The notes under the pieces were generated by a model, which saw nothing but the letters and a program-made list of their open reading frames with translations, had not been told where the DNA came from and did no database searches. A DNA stretch of 57,616 nt from assembly GCA_902561465.1 (NCBI GenBank), contig CACEPH010000002.1, positions 1-57,616 of the forward strand. Direction: 5' to 3'. Origin of the DNA: an uncultured Pelagibacteraceae bacterium (GTDB taxonomy: Bacteria > Pseudomonadota > Alphaproteobacteria > Pelagibacterales > Pelagibacteraceae). A program made the position numbers and the translations under genes. Position 1 is the first letter of the stretch; every line of letters starts with the position of its first letter. Of the stretch, positions 38,677 through 47,924 are shown one piece after another.

Positions 38677-41130
38677 ATGTTTGAAAAAATATATAAAAGT
38701 TCAATAATTGAAAAACCTAAATTTACTTTATTAATTCTTACAATCTTATTATTAAGTTTTGGATATTTTTCCAAAAATTTTCAGCTTGATGCTTCTTCAG
38801 ATACTTTGCTTTTAGAAAACGACCCTGATTTAAAATATTTACGAGAAGTAAATTCCAAATATGGATCAAAAGATTTTCTTGTTCTAACTTATACACCAAT
38901 TAATAATTTACTAGATCCAAATACTATTAAAAACCTTACTAATCTTAAAAATGACTTAGTAAATTTAAAATGGGCAGATAACGTAATAACAATCCTGGAT
39001 GTGCCTTTGCTAAAAAATAACGATGATCCTTTAGCAGAAAGAATTAAAAATTTTAAAACTTTATCTAGCATAGATGCTGATAAAGAAAGGGGATTCGATG
39101 AAATTATTAATAGCCCAATATATAAAGAATTTGTAATTAGCAATGATGGGGAAACAAGCGGAATATTAGTTTACATAAAATCTGATAAACAGTTATCTCA
39201 ATTTATAAAAACTAAAAATGATTTTTTAAATAAAAAAGAAAGTGAAAAACTAACTTCAGAAGATAAAAAAGAATATAAAAAATTTCTTAAAGAATATGAC
39301 AAATACAAAAAATTATATAATCAAAAAAATCATGAAAATATAAATGAAATTAGGATGGTTATAGAAAAGTATAAAGATACGGCCAAGATTCATTTAGGAG
39401 GGATTCCAATGATAGCAGATGACATGATGACGTATATAAAAAGTGATATAATAGTATTTGGTGCTGGCGTATTTATTTTTATAGTTTGTACACTTTGGTT
39501 TGTTTTTAGAAGCTTGTTATGGGTTTTTATTCCACTTTTAAGTTGTTTTTTTTCAGTTTTAATTATGGTTGGTCTTTTAGGATTAGTTGGCTGGAAAGTT
39601 ACTGTTATATCTTCAAATTTTATTGCTCTAATGCTTATTCTAACAATGGCCATGAATATACATATGAGTGTTCGTTATTTACAATTTAAAAAAGAAAACC
39701 CAAATACTTCAAACAGTGAAGCCATTCTGTGGACCACAAGTAAAATGTTTTGGCCAATACTTTATACTGTGCTTACAACTATATGCGCTTTTCTTTCACT
39801 TATATTTAGTGAAATTAAACCCATCATAGATTTTGGGTGGATGATGACAGTAGGTTTAATAGTATCTTTGTCAGTTACTTTTACTTTACTCCCTGCAATT
39901 TTAAATATTTTAAGTAAAGAAAATACAAAATATAGAGAAGAAGAAAAATCAGTAATAACTTCATTCCTAAGTAATGTTGCTCAAAAAAACACTAAGACTA
40001 TTTTTTTATCAGCTGCTGCTGTTATTGTAGTTAGTGTCTTTGGTATTACAAAGCTAGAAGTAGAAAATAGTTTCATTAATTATTTTGATAAAAAAACGGA
40101 AATTTATAAAGGTATGAAATTAATTGATGATAAACTTGGAGGAACAACGCCACTTGATGTGATAATAAAATTTCCAAGCAAAGAAAATACAGAGAAAACT
40201 GATGACGATTTTGATAGCTGGGATGATGAAGAAAAAGATGACGCCAATTATTGGTTCACAAGAAATAAAATAGATAGAATTACTCAAGTTCATGATTATT
40301 TGGATAGCTTAGAATCGGTGGGTAAAGTTATATCATTTGCTTCTATGGTCAGAGTTGCGGAAGATCTGAATGATGGTAAAAAATTACAAGGTTTAGAAAT
40401 GGGTGTTTTATATACAAAAATACCAGACTCGATTAAAAAAGAGATAATAGACCCTTATATCTCAATAAAAAATGATGAAGCAAGAATTAGTTTAAGAGTC
40501 TTGGACTCTAAAGAAGATCTTAGAAGAAATGAATTAATTAAAAAAATTAATTATGATTTAGAAAATAAACTAGGATTAGAAAAAAACGAGTTTAAATTAG
40601 CCGGTGTTCTTATACTTTTTAATAATCTTTTACAGAGTCTATTTAAATCACAAATATTAACTTTGGGAGTTGTAATGGCAGGAATTACATTAATGTTTTT
40701 AATTTTGTTTAGAAATGTTACCTTATCCTTAATAGGCGTTGTTCCTAATTTTATGGCTGCTTTTTTAATTTTAGGAATTATTGGCTTGCTGGGCATACCT
40801 CTAGACATGATGACAATAACAATTGCTGCTATAACTATAGGTATAGCGGTAGATAATAGTATTCATTATATTTACAGGTTTAAAGAAGAGTTTAAAAAAA
40901 TTAAAAATTACAACGAAACTCTGGAAAAATGTCATAACACCGTTGGAGTAGCAATTTTAAATACTTCTATAACAATAGTTTTTGGCTTTTCAATATTAGT
41001 ATTATCCAATTTTATACCTACAATTTATTTTGGAGTATTCACAGGTATAGCAATGCTTTTGGCTATGATCTCAGTTTTAACCCTCTTGCCAAAACTAATT
41101 TTAGTAGTAAAACCTTTTGGTAATGTCTGA
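38677..41130 (+). CDS. RND superfamily (MMPL/COG1033-type) transporter
   Basis: 817 aa, duplicated 6-TM arrangement; AITIGIAVDNSIHYIYRFKEE and TMAMNIHMSVRYLQF repeats characteristic of RND exporters. Confidence 0.85.
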   Translation: MFEKIYKSSIIEKPKFTLLILTILLLSFGYFSKNFQLDASSDTLLLENDPDLKYLREVNSKYGSKDFLVLTYTPINNLLDPNTIKNLTNLKNDLVNLKWADNVITILDVPLLKNNDDPLAERIKNFKTLSSIDADKERGFDEIINSPIYKEFVISNDGETSGILVYIKSDKQLSQFIKTKNDFLNKKESEKLTSEDKKEYKKFLKEYDKYKKLYNQKNHENINEIRMVIEKYKDTAKIHLGGIPMIADDMMTYIKSDIIVFGAGVFIFIVCTLWFVFRSLLWVFIPLLSCFFSVLIMVGLLGLVGWKVTVISSNFIALMLILTMAMNIHMSVRYLQFKKENPNTSNSEAILWTTSKMFWPILYTVLTTICAFLSLIFSEIKPIIDFGWMMTVGLIVSLSVTFTLLPAILNILSKENTKYREEEKSVITSFLSNVAQKNTKTIFLSAAAVIVVSVFGITKLEVENSFINYFDKKTEIYKGMKLIDDKLGGTTPLDVIIKFPSKENTEKTDDDFDSWDDEEKDDANYWFTRNKIDRITQVHDYLDSLESVGKVISFASMVRVAEDLNDGKKLQGLEMGVLYTKIPDSIKKEIIDPYISIKNDEARISLRVLDSKEDLRRNELIKKINYDLENKLGLEKNEFKLAGVLILFNNLLQSLFKSQILTLGVVMAGITLMFLILFRNVTLSLIGVVPNFMAAFLILGIIGLLGIPLDMMTITIAAITIGIAVDNSIHYIYRFKEEFKKIKNYNETLEKCHNTVGVAILNTSITIVFGFSILVLSNFIPTIYFGVFTGIAMLLAMISVLTLLPKLILVVKPFGNV

Positions 41131-41671
41131 CATAATAGATTTTATACAAAATAGTATCTCTGCATTCGATCTTGTTGTTTTTCTAATTGTTATTTATTCA
41201 ATGGCAACATGTGCCGCAAAAGGATTTATGATGAGTCTATTGTCTTTTTCAAAGTGGCTGCTTGCCCTAGTAATAACAATAATTCTGGTTCCAAAATTAA
41301 ATCCTTGGATACAAGAATATATAGAATCAAAATTTGTTACAGATATAGGACTTGGAATTTTTATATATATAGTTTCGCTTTTTGTTATAATTAATATAGG
41401 TAAAGCAATTAGTAGTGCTGTTACATACTCAGGATTAGGTTCAGCTGATAAAAGTTTTGGTTTAATTTTTGGAATTTTTAAGGGCTATGTAATTTGTGTA
41501 TGCATATTTTCATTACTCAATTGGTTTTATCCACATACAAATTGGCCTATTGAAACCGATGGTACTTATTCTTTTGAAATAATATATAAAGGTAGTGAGT
41601 TTTTGGTTGATGAGTTTCCAAATAGTAAAGATTACTACGACCAAACCGAGGAAAAATTAGAAAAAATTTAA
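41117..41671 (+). CDS. cvpA: CvpA family protein
   Basis: DLVVFLIVIYSMATCAAKGFMMSLLSFSKWLLALVITI; directly upstream of purF. Confidence 0.88.
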   Translation: MVMSDIIDFIQNSISAFDLVVFLIVIYSMATCAAKGFMMSLLSFSKWLLALVITIILVPKLNPWIQEYIESKFVTDIGLGIFIYIVSLFVIINIGKAISSAVTYSGLGSADKSFGLIFGIFKGYVICVCIFSLLNWFYPHTNWPIETDGTYSFEIIYKGSEFLVDEFPNSKDYYDQTEEKLEKI

Positions 41672-43105
41672 ATGGATCGATTAAAAGAAGAGTGCGGTGT
41701 TTTTGGAATTTTTAATAACAAAGATTCTGCTGCTCTTACAGCTTTAGGTTTACATTCATTACAACATAGAGGACAGGAAGCTTGTGGTATTGTTACTTTT
41801 GATGAAAAAAAGTTTCATGCTGAAAGAAGACTTGGACTTGTTGGAGATAATTTTACTAAAGGAAAAATTTTAGATAAATTGCCCGGAAATTCTGCAATTG
41901 GTCATAATCGATATTCAACGGCTGGAAACAATTTAATTAAAAATGTTCAGCCTTTCTGTGCAGATTTACATTCTGGTGGAATTGCTATTGCACATAATGG
42001 AAATCTAAGTAACGCTCTATATTTGAGAAAAGAATTAGTTAAAAATGGTTCTATTTTTCAAACTACATCTGACACGGAAACCATAGTTCAATTAATAGCT
42101 AAATCAAAAAGATCAAAAATAATTGATAAAATAATCGATGCACTTTTTAAAATTCAAGGGGGTTATGCTTTAACAATTCTTTTAAATAATAAACTAATAG
42201 GTATTAGAGATCCTTTTGGAATACGTCCTCTTGTAATTGGTAAGCTAAATAAATCTTATGTTTTAGCCTCTGAGTCTTGTGCACTTGATATAATTGGAGC
42301 TAAATTTATTCGTGAAATTGAAAATGGTGAGATAGTAATTATTGGTGAAAATGGAATAGAAAGCGTAAAGCCTTTTCCTAAAATAAAAGAACGTCCTTGT
42401 ATATTTGAATATATTTATTTTTCAAGACCCGACAGCATTATTAAAAATACTAGCTTTTATGAATGCCGAAAAAAATTAGGAATGGAGCTAGCTAAAGAGT
42501 GTCATATAGAATCTGATTTAATTATTCCAGTGCCTGATTCTGGTGTTCCTGCTGCCATCGGATATTCTGAACAAGTTAAAAAAAATGTACAATTGGGTAT
42601 TATCAGAAATCATTATGTGGGAAGAACTTTTATTGAACCTACACAACAAATAAGAAGCTTGGGCGTCAAACTAAAACACAATGTTAATAAAACTTTAATA
42701 AAAAATAAATCTGTAATTTTAATAGATGATTCTTTGGTTAGAGGTACAACATCAGTAAAAATTATAAAGATGCTTCATGAAGCTGGAGCAAAAGAAGTTC
42801 ATTTAAGAATTGCTTCGCCTCCTATTAAATTTCCTGACTATTATGGAGTCGATACTCCAAATAGGAATGAGCTACTGGCTTCAAAAAATAATCTCGATGA
42901 AATGACAAAAATTGTTAATGCAAAAAGTTTAAAATTTTTATCTATTGAAGGATTGTATAAAGCTATGGGGCATGAAAGTAGAAATCCATCCTATCCACAA
43001 TTTACGGATCATTGTTTTACTGGCGATTATCCAATTAAACCTTTAGATGCAAATGATAAAAATTTTATAGATAATCAATTATCATTTATAACATCTAAAT
43101 CTTAA
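41672..43105 (+). CDS. purF: Amidophosphoribosyltransferase
   Basis: CGVFGIFNNKDSAALTALGLHSLQHRGQEACGIV, VPDSGVPAAIGYSEQ, VILIDDSLVRGTTS. Confidence 0.98.
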   Translation: MDRLKEECGVFGIFNNKDSAALTALGLHSLQHRGQEACGIVTFDEKKFHAERRLGLVGDNFTKGKILDKLPGNSAIGHNRYSTAGNNLIKNVQPFCADLHSGGIAIAHNGNLSNALYLRKELVKNGSIFQTTSDTETIVQLIAKSKRSKIIDKIIDALFKIQGGYALTILLNNKLIGIRDPFGIRPLVIGKLNKSYVLASESCALDIIGAKFIREIENGEIVIIGENGIESVKPFPKIKERPCIFEYIYFSRPDSIIKNTSFYECRKKLGMELAKECHIESDLIIPVPDSGVPAAIGYSEQVKKNVQLGIIRNHYVGRTFIEPTQQIRSLGVKLKHNVNKTLIKNKSVILIDDSLVRGTTSVKIIKMLHEAGAKEVHLRIASPPIKFPDYYGVDTPNRNELLASKNNLDEMTKIVNAKSLKFLSIEGLYKAMGHESRNPSYPQFTDHCFTGDYPIKPLDANDKNFIDNQLSFITSKS

Positions 43106-43109
43106 AAAT

Positions 43110-44144
43110 ATGAAAAAACAAAATAATTTTGATAATAAAAGTTTTTTAAAAAAAATTTTTATAAAAATTTGTAGAATTTTCGGTTATGAAATTATTGATC
43201 AAAGTAATTTTTACGTACCTACGCAAGAAAAAGATCTAGATCAAAATTTAAATATTCCTGGTAAAAAATCAATTACACTTCCTCTAGGCGAAGTTCGCGT
43301 TACGAGAAAAGTTAATGCCCTTACAATAATTTTTAGATCCTGCACAACTGTAAATATGCTTACTCAAAATAAAAAAAGACTATTTGATCATAAAAAATCT
43401 GAATATACTTTTCGATCTTTAAATTCAATAATTTTATCATTAAATTACACTAAAAAAAATTTTCCAAATATTAATTTTAATATAATAATAATTGATCATA
43501 ATTCTGAAAAAAAAGATTTAGATCAAATGGAAACGCAACTCAAAAATTCAAGTTTTAGATATTCTATTATTAAATTAAATGTTAAAGATTTTGAAAATAG
43601 TATTAAAAAAATTAATGAAAAAAATGAAAGTGTAAGTGAGAATCAAATTTCAAACATGTCTAATATACATAAATCTCTATTAATTGCGAAAGAACAGTGT
43701 AGCGATCTAATATATTTTGTTGAAGATGACTATCTTCATGTTAATGATTCAATTAACGAAATGATCTCTGCTTATGAACGGATATCTTCTATCATACAAA
43801 AAGAGCTAATCTTGTGTCCTGCCGATTACCCTTACTTGTATACAAAAATTGAACCAACTAATATCTTTTTAGGATCTAATAGACATTGGAGAAAAATTGA
43901 TGAAACTTTATGTACTTTTTTAACTAGTAAAAAAATTATAGAAAAATATTGGAACAAATTTATATCAATGTGCCAATTTGAACATTACCCTTTTGAAAAA
44001 CCTCTTCATGATATATATAAGTCTGAATATTGTTTATCACCAATACCTTCGTTGGCAGTTCACCTCACAAACATCAACTCTATTTTTGGTTTATCACCTA
44101 ATATTAACTGGAAGAAAATTTGGGAAGAAAATAAAGATTATTAA
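43110..44144 (+). CDS. Uncharacterised glycosyltransferase-like protein
   Basis: IIIIDHNSEKKDLDQMETQL followed by LIYFVEDDYLHVNDSINEMI (acidic D/E-D-D motif as in GT-A folds); no close family recognised. Confidence 0.45.
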   Translation: MKKQNNFDNKSFLKKIFIKICRIFGYEIIDQSNFYVPTQEKDLDQNLNIPGKKSITLPLGEVRVTRKVNALTIIFRSCTTVNMLTQNKKRLFDHKKSEYTFRSLNSIILSLNYTKKNFPNINFNIIIIDHNSEKKDLDQMETQLKNSSFRYSIIKLNVKDFENSIKKINEKNESVSENQISNMSNIHKSLLIAKEQCSDLIYFVEDDYLHVNDSINEMISAYERISSIIQKELILCPADYPYLYTKIEPTNIFLGSNRHWRKIDETLCTFLTSKKIIEKYWNKFISMCQFEHYPFEKPLHDIYKSEYCLSPIPSLAVHLTNINSIFGLSPNINWKKIWEENKDY

Positions 44145-44149
44145 GGAAA

Positions 44150-44183
44150 ACAGCCTTTATTTTTAAATTAAAATAAAGGCTGT
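44150..44183. terminator. Bidirectional intrinsic terminator
   Basis: Perfect 14-bp stem ACAGCCTTTATTTT / AAAATAAAGGCTGT with a 6-nt loop between convergent genes. Confidence 0.85.
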
Positions 44184-44191
44184 ATTCATAC

Positions 44192-44467
44192 CTATTTATT
44201 AAACATTTCTTTAAGTGCTTTTGCTGGTAAAAACTTAACTTTTTGAGAAGCAGCAATTTGTATTTGCTCCCCAGTTCTTGGGTTTCGACCTACTCTGGCT
44301 TTTCTTTTAGCCACTTTATAGGTACCAAAACCAGCAATTTTGACTTGCTCGTCACTTTTTAAACAGCTTAAAATGATCTCAGTAATCCCATCAAACTGAC
44401 GTTCTGCATCAGCTTTACTAAGATTCATTGAAGAAGATATCTTCGCAACTAGTTGTTTTTTGTTCAT
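44192..44467 (-). CDS. HU family DNA-binding protein
   Basis: MNKKQLVAKISSSMNLSKADAERQFDGI...GFGTYKVAKRKARVGRNPRTGEQIQIAASQKVKFLPAKALKE; start at internal ATG rather than track 44557. Confidence 0.95.
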   Translation of the reverse strand: MNKKQLVAKISSSMNLSKADAERQFDGITEIILSCLKSDEQVKIAGFGTYKVAKRKARVGRNPRTGEQIQIAASQKVKFLPAKALKEMFNK

Positions 44468-44632
44468 TTTAGCCCCTTTTTTGTGCTTTTTTTTACTCTT
44501 CTCATAAATACTAGGAAAATCAATGTTTTTTTTAGTGTATTTTAAAGATATCAACACAATATATAGCTTGCCTTCTAAAAGTATTGATTTTATTGGTTTT
44601 TTTTAGAACTAGCTATTTATTATATATATCAA

Positions 44633-45739
44633 TTAAAATAGCCCTAAATCACGTAAATCGTTAAAAGTTACAAAAAACATTAAAGAAAACAACAAAAATA
44701 AACCGATTCGAAAAAAACCTTCTTGAGTTTTTTGACTTAAAGGCCTGCCTAAAATCTTTTCAAAAAGGTAAAACATCAAATGTCCTCCATCCAACATTGG
44801 TATAGGGAACAAATTTATTAGTCCCAGACTAATTGAGATATAAGCCATAATACTAAAAAAGGGTATAATTCCATATTCCGCAACTTGGCCAGTGATCTTA
44901 GCAATTCTTATTGGACCGCCCAATTGAGAAGTATCAGCTGAACCAACAATCATTTTTCCCAGATAATTTAGAGATGTAACGCTAACAAACCAAATTTCTT
45001 TTGCCGCATAATATATTGCTTTACTTGGAGGCAAGGGTTCCTTTAAAAATTCATTATTTAAAGGAACTAATTTTATCCCAATAATTCTTTTTTTTACTGA
45101 ATTTCCTAACGAATCTTTACCATCGATCAAATTTGGTTTAACCGAAAGAGAAATTTCTTGATTACTTCTTAAAACCAAAAATTCAATTGTTTCAGAAGTA
45201 GAGGTATTAATAAATGTAGAAACTTCTAAAATGCTTTCAACTTTTTTATTATCTATAAATATAATTTTGTCATTTTTTTTCATTCCCGCTATAAAAGCTG
45301 GACTGTTTTCTTGAACTTCATCAACTACAGCAGGAGTCAGGTCTTTACCTGAAACCATATTAATAATTACAAAAATTAGCATAGCCAAAACAAAATTAGC
45401 TAGTGGTCCCGCTGCCACGATTATAGATCGCTGATATATAGGTTTTAGTATAAATAATTTTTTCCTATCTTCTTCATTGTATTTGTTTAAAATTTCTTGT
45501 TGTTCAGTTTGACTAAAAACATTTCTATCACCAAAAAATTTAACATAACCACCTAATGGTATCCAACAAATTTTCCAACGAGTTCCAGATTTGTCATTCC
45601 ATCCAAAAATTTCTTTTCCGAATCCTATAGAAAAATCTGTAATTCCAACTCCATATTTTTTTGCAAAATAATAGTGACCATATTCATGAATAAACACAAC
45701 AATAGTAATTAAGATCAAAAATGGAATTATATAATTCAT
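44633..45739 (-). CDS. rseP: RseP-type site-2 intramembrane zinc metalloprotease
   Basis: HEYGHYYFAKKYGV (HExxH), PDZ segment, NLFPIPMLDGGHLMFYLFE. Confidence 0.93.
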   Translation of the reverse strand: MNYIIPFLILITIVVFIHEYGHYYFAKKYGVGITDFSIGFGKEIFGWNDKSGTRWKICWIPLGGYVKFFGDRNVFSQTEQQEILNKYNEEDRKKLFILKPIYQRSIIVAAGPLANFVLAMLIFVIINMVSGKDLTPAVVDEVQENSPAFIAGMKKNDKIIFIDNKKVESILEVSTFINTSTSETIEFLVLRSNQEISLSVKPNLIDGKDSLGNSVKKRIIGIKLVPLNNEFLKEPLPPSKAIYYAAKEIWFVSVTSLNYLGKMIVGSADTSQLGGPIRIAKITGQVAEYGIIPFFSIMAYISISLGLINLFPIPMLDGGHLMFYLFEKILGRPLSQKTQEGFFRIGLFLLFSLMFFVTFNDLRDLGLF

Positions 45740-46425
45740 TATCCCCAGGGTCCTTTTATAATTTTTGTTTTTCTTTTTCCTTTTTTATTAAAAAATAATA
45801 TTAAAATCATTCCTGAAACAAATCCTCCAATATGTGCTGCATAAGCCACTCCTCCACCGCTTGAAATAAATTGAAGTATAAACCAGAAACCCAAAACATA
45901 TAAAGCTCTTATTTTTATTAATTGACTAAAAAAACCAAATGGTATCAAAACTAATACTTTTGCATTAGGATGATTAATCAAATAAGCGCCTAATATACCT
46001 CCAATAGCACCACTTGCTCCAACCATGGGAATTTGTGAATGTGTATCCATTAACACTTGTGTCATTGCAGCTCCAATGCCTGAAAGTAAATAAAAAATTA
46101 TAAATTTTTTGGGACCGAGACTATCTTCAATATTGTCAGCAAAGATCCACATATAAAGCATATTCCCGATTAAATGCATAAAGCCTCCGTGCATAAACAT
46201 GGAAGTAAAAATAGTTACATATGCGGGCACAACGTAAAGATCCATAGGTAATTGATTGTTTCCCATCAAAACAGAAGGTATCAATCCATAAGAATAAAAA
46301 AGTTGACCAGTCCTATATGACTCTGATGTGATTTGAATTAAAAAAATTAAAATACATGTTCCGATTAAAAAAAATGTTATTATAGGTTTATTCGAAGTTG
46401 GGTTATCGTCTTTTAAAGGAATCAT
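45739..46425 (-). CDS. Rhomboid family intramembrane serine protease
   Basis: MFMHGGFMHLIGNMLYMWIFADNIEDSLG, VGASGAIGGILGAYL (GxSG), AAHIGGFVSGM (catalytic His). Confidence 0.93.
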   Translation of the reverse strand: MIPLKDDNPTSNKPIITFFLIGTCILIFLIQITSESYRTGQLFYSYGLIPSVLMGNNQLPMDLYVVPAYVTIFTSMFMHGGFMHLIGNMLYMWIFADNIEDSLGPKKFIIFYLLSGIGAAMTQVLMDTHSQIPMVGASGAIGGILGAYLINHPNAKVLVLIPFGFFSQLIKIRALYVLGFWFILQFISSGGGVAYAAHIGGFVSGMILILFFNKKGKRKTKIIKGPWG

Positions 46426-47833
46426 AAGCCATTATAACAATTACAGGTCCTAGTGTTGCTAATAAAAAAGACCAGAATAGCAAATAACTTGATACAATTT
46501 GAGGAAATAAATCAAATGCTAACATTGTCCCTACCAAAATACTCTTGGAAAAATCAGGACTTGGAAAAAGCAAAAGTCCAATAAATAAGCCTATAATAAG
46601 AGATATTATTAAATGCTTTTCCTTCAAATTTTTCTTATAAAAACCATAAAATACCGGAAACACAGCTGCACAACATAATAAATCAGCTAGCAAAAACAAA
46701 TACAAAATACTAAATCCTTTTGACGCTACAAGAAAAGCTATAAATGAAATAAAGATAACTAAAATATTTGAAGACTTTAAATTTTTATTTATTTTTTTTC
46801 CATCAACTACGATCAAACTAGAAATAGCATTTACTAATGTATCAATTGTGCTTACAGTTAAAGATACTGCTAAAATAATTATTACAACACATAATATTTC
46901 TGATTTATCTTTTAATAATATAGAAAAAAAGGCTAAGTCTGGATTTACTTTGCTATCAATAGAGATTGCAATTATACCAGTAACTCCCATAAAAAAAACG
47001 ATGGGTATAATAATTAAAAAAGATAATTTAAGACTTTTATTTAACACATCATAATTTTTTGCTGCAAAAACTCTTTGCCAATTCCCTTGATGAAAAAGGT
47101 TTGTAGCCGCTACAGCTATGAAAAAAGTTATTCCTGCTGTATAATTTGGTATATATTTACTACTAAATAAAACACCAGAGTTATTCGTAATACTTTTATA
47201 AGAAGTAAAATCTGAACTTAGTACGTTATTAACGCACACAAATAATAAAATTATAATTATTAAAAATTGAAAATTGTCAGTAAGTATAGAAGCTCTTAAT
47301 CCACCATATAAGGTATAGATTAATGTTGTTACTATTACGAAGGCCGCAGTTATCCATAACGGAGCACCAGAAATATAATTTATTAACATTGCGACGGCAG
47401 TTATCTCTGCACATAAAAAAATAAACATATAAAAAACGCTTAATAAAATTATAAATTTAAATAAATTTTTACCTATTTTGTGAAAAATAAATTGAGTAAA
47501 TGTAATTCCAGTAGGAAAATCTTTTCTTAATTTTTTTCCTAAATAAATTAATGCTATCATTGGAAATGCTGTTCCCAAAGAGTATCCGATTACTGAACCT
47601 ATTCCTCCCCATGTTGCAGCAGAAGCTGGACCAAATAATATCCACGCACCTAAGGCTGAAGCAACTAGACTAGTAGTTAAAGATAATGTTCCTATCTTTC
47701 TTCCCGCTGTAAGATAATTTGAATATCCGCGATATTTTCTAGAATAAAAAATACCAATAGCAGCAAACAATAAACTTGTTAATAGAACTAATATTAAAGC
47801 TGTATTCTGACTTATAAAATATAATTTTTCCAA
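46403..47833 (-). CDS. thiV: Sodium:solute symporter family transporter, riboswitch-associated; candidate thiamin-precursor (HMP) transporter ThiV
   Basis: SSS family topology (YLTAGRKIG...ALGAWILFGPASAATWGGIGSVIGYSLG, LRASILTDNFQFL); TPP riboswitch immediately upstream; TTG start at 47833. Confidence 0.82.
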   Translation of the reverse strand: MEKLYFISQNTALILVLLTSLLFAAIGIFYSRKYRGYSNYLTAGRKIGTLSLTTSLVASALGAWILFGPASAATWGGIGSVIGYSLGTAFPMIALIYLGKKLRKDFPTGITFTQFIFHKIGKNLFKFIILLSVFYMFIFLCAEITAVAMLINYISGAPLWITAAFVIVTTLIYTLYGGLRASILTDNFQFLIIIILLFVCVNNVLSSDFTSYKSITNNSGVLFSSKYIPNYTAGITFFIAVAATNLFHQGNWQRVFAAKNYDVLNKSLKLSFLIIIPIVFFMGVTGIIAISIDSKVNPDLAFFSILLKDKSEILCVVIIILAVSLTVSTIDTLVNAISSLIVVDGKKINKNLKSSNILVIFISFIAFLVASKGFSILYLFLLADLLCCAAVFPVFYGFYKKNLKEKHLIISLIIGLFIGLLLFPSPDFSKSILVGTMLAFDLFPQIVSSYLLFWSFLLATLGPVIVIMAYDSFKRR

Positions 47834-47897
47834 CGCTCCCTCACTGAATTACCGGTCAGGTTCCTAGGGTATAATCTCAGTCTTTACAGACACCCCA
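47828..47897 (-). ncRNA. TPP riboswitch (THI element)
   Basis: Minus strand GGGGTGTCTGTAAAGACTGAGATTATACCCTAGGAACCTGACCGGTAATTCAGTGAGGGAGCG: conserved GGGGTG, CTGAGA, ACCC, GAACCTGA, AGGGA blocks in order. Confidence 0.96.
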
Positions 47898-47924
47898 ATT
47901 ACAAAATTTTACAGTGGTATTTTT

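Noticed and set aside
41209-41394. 61-aa ORF in another frame inside cvpA
   Set aside because: Fully nested in a recognisable CvpA gene; no family features
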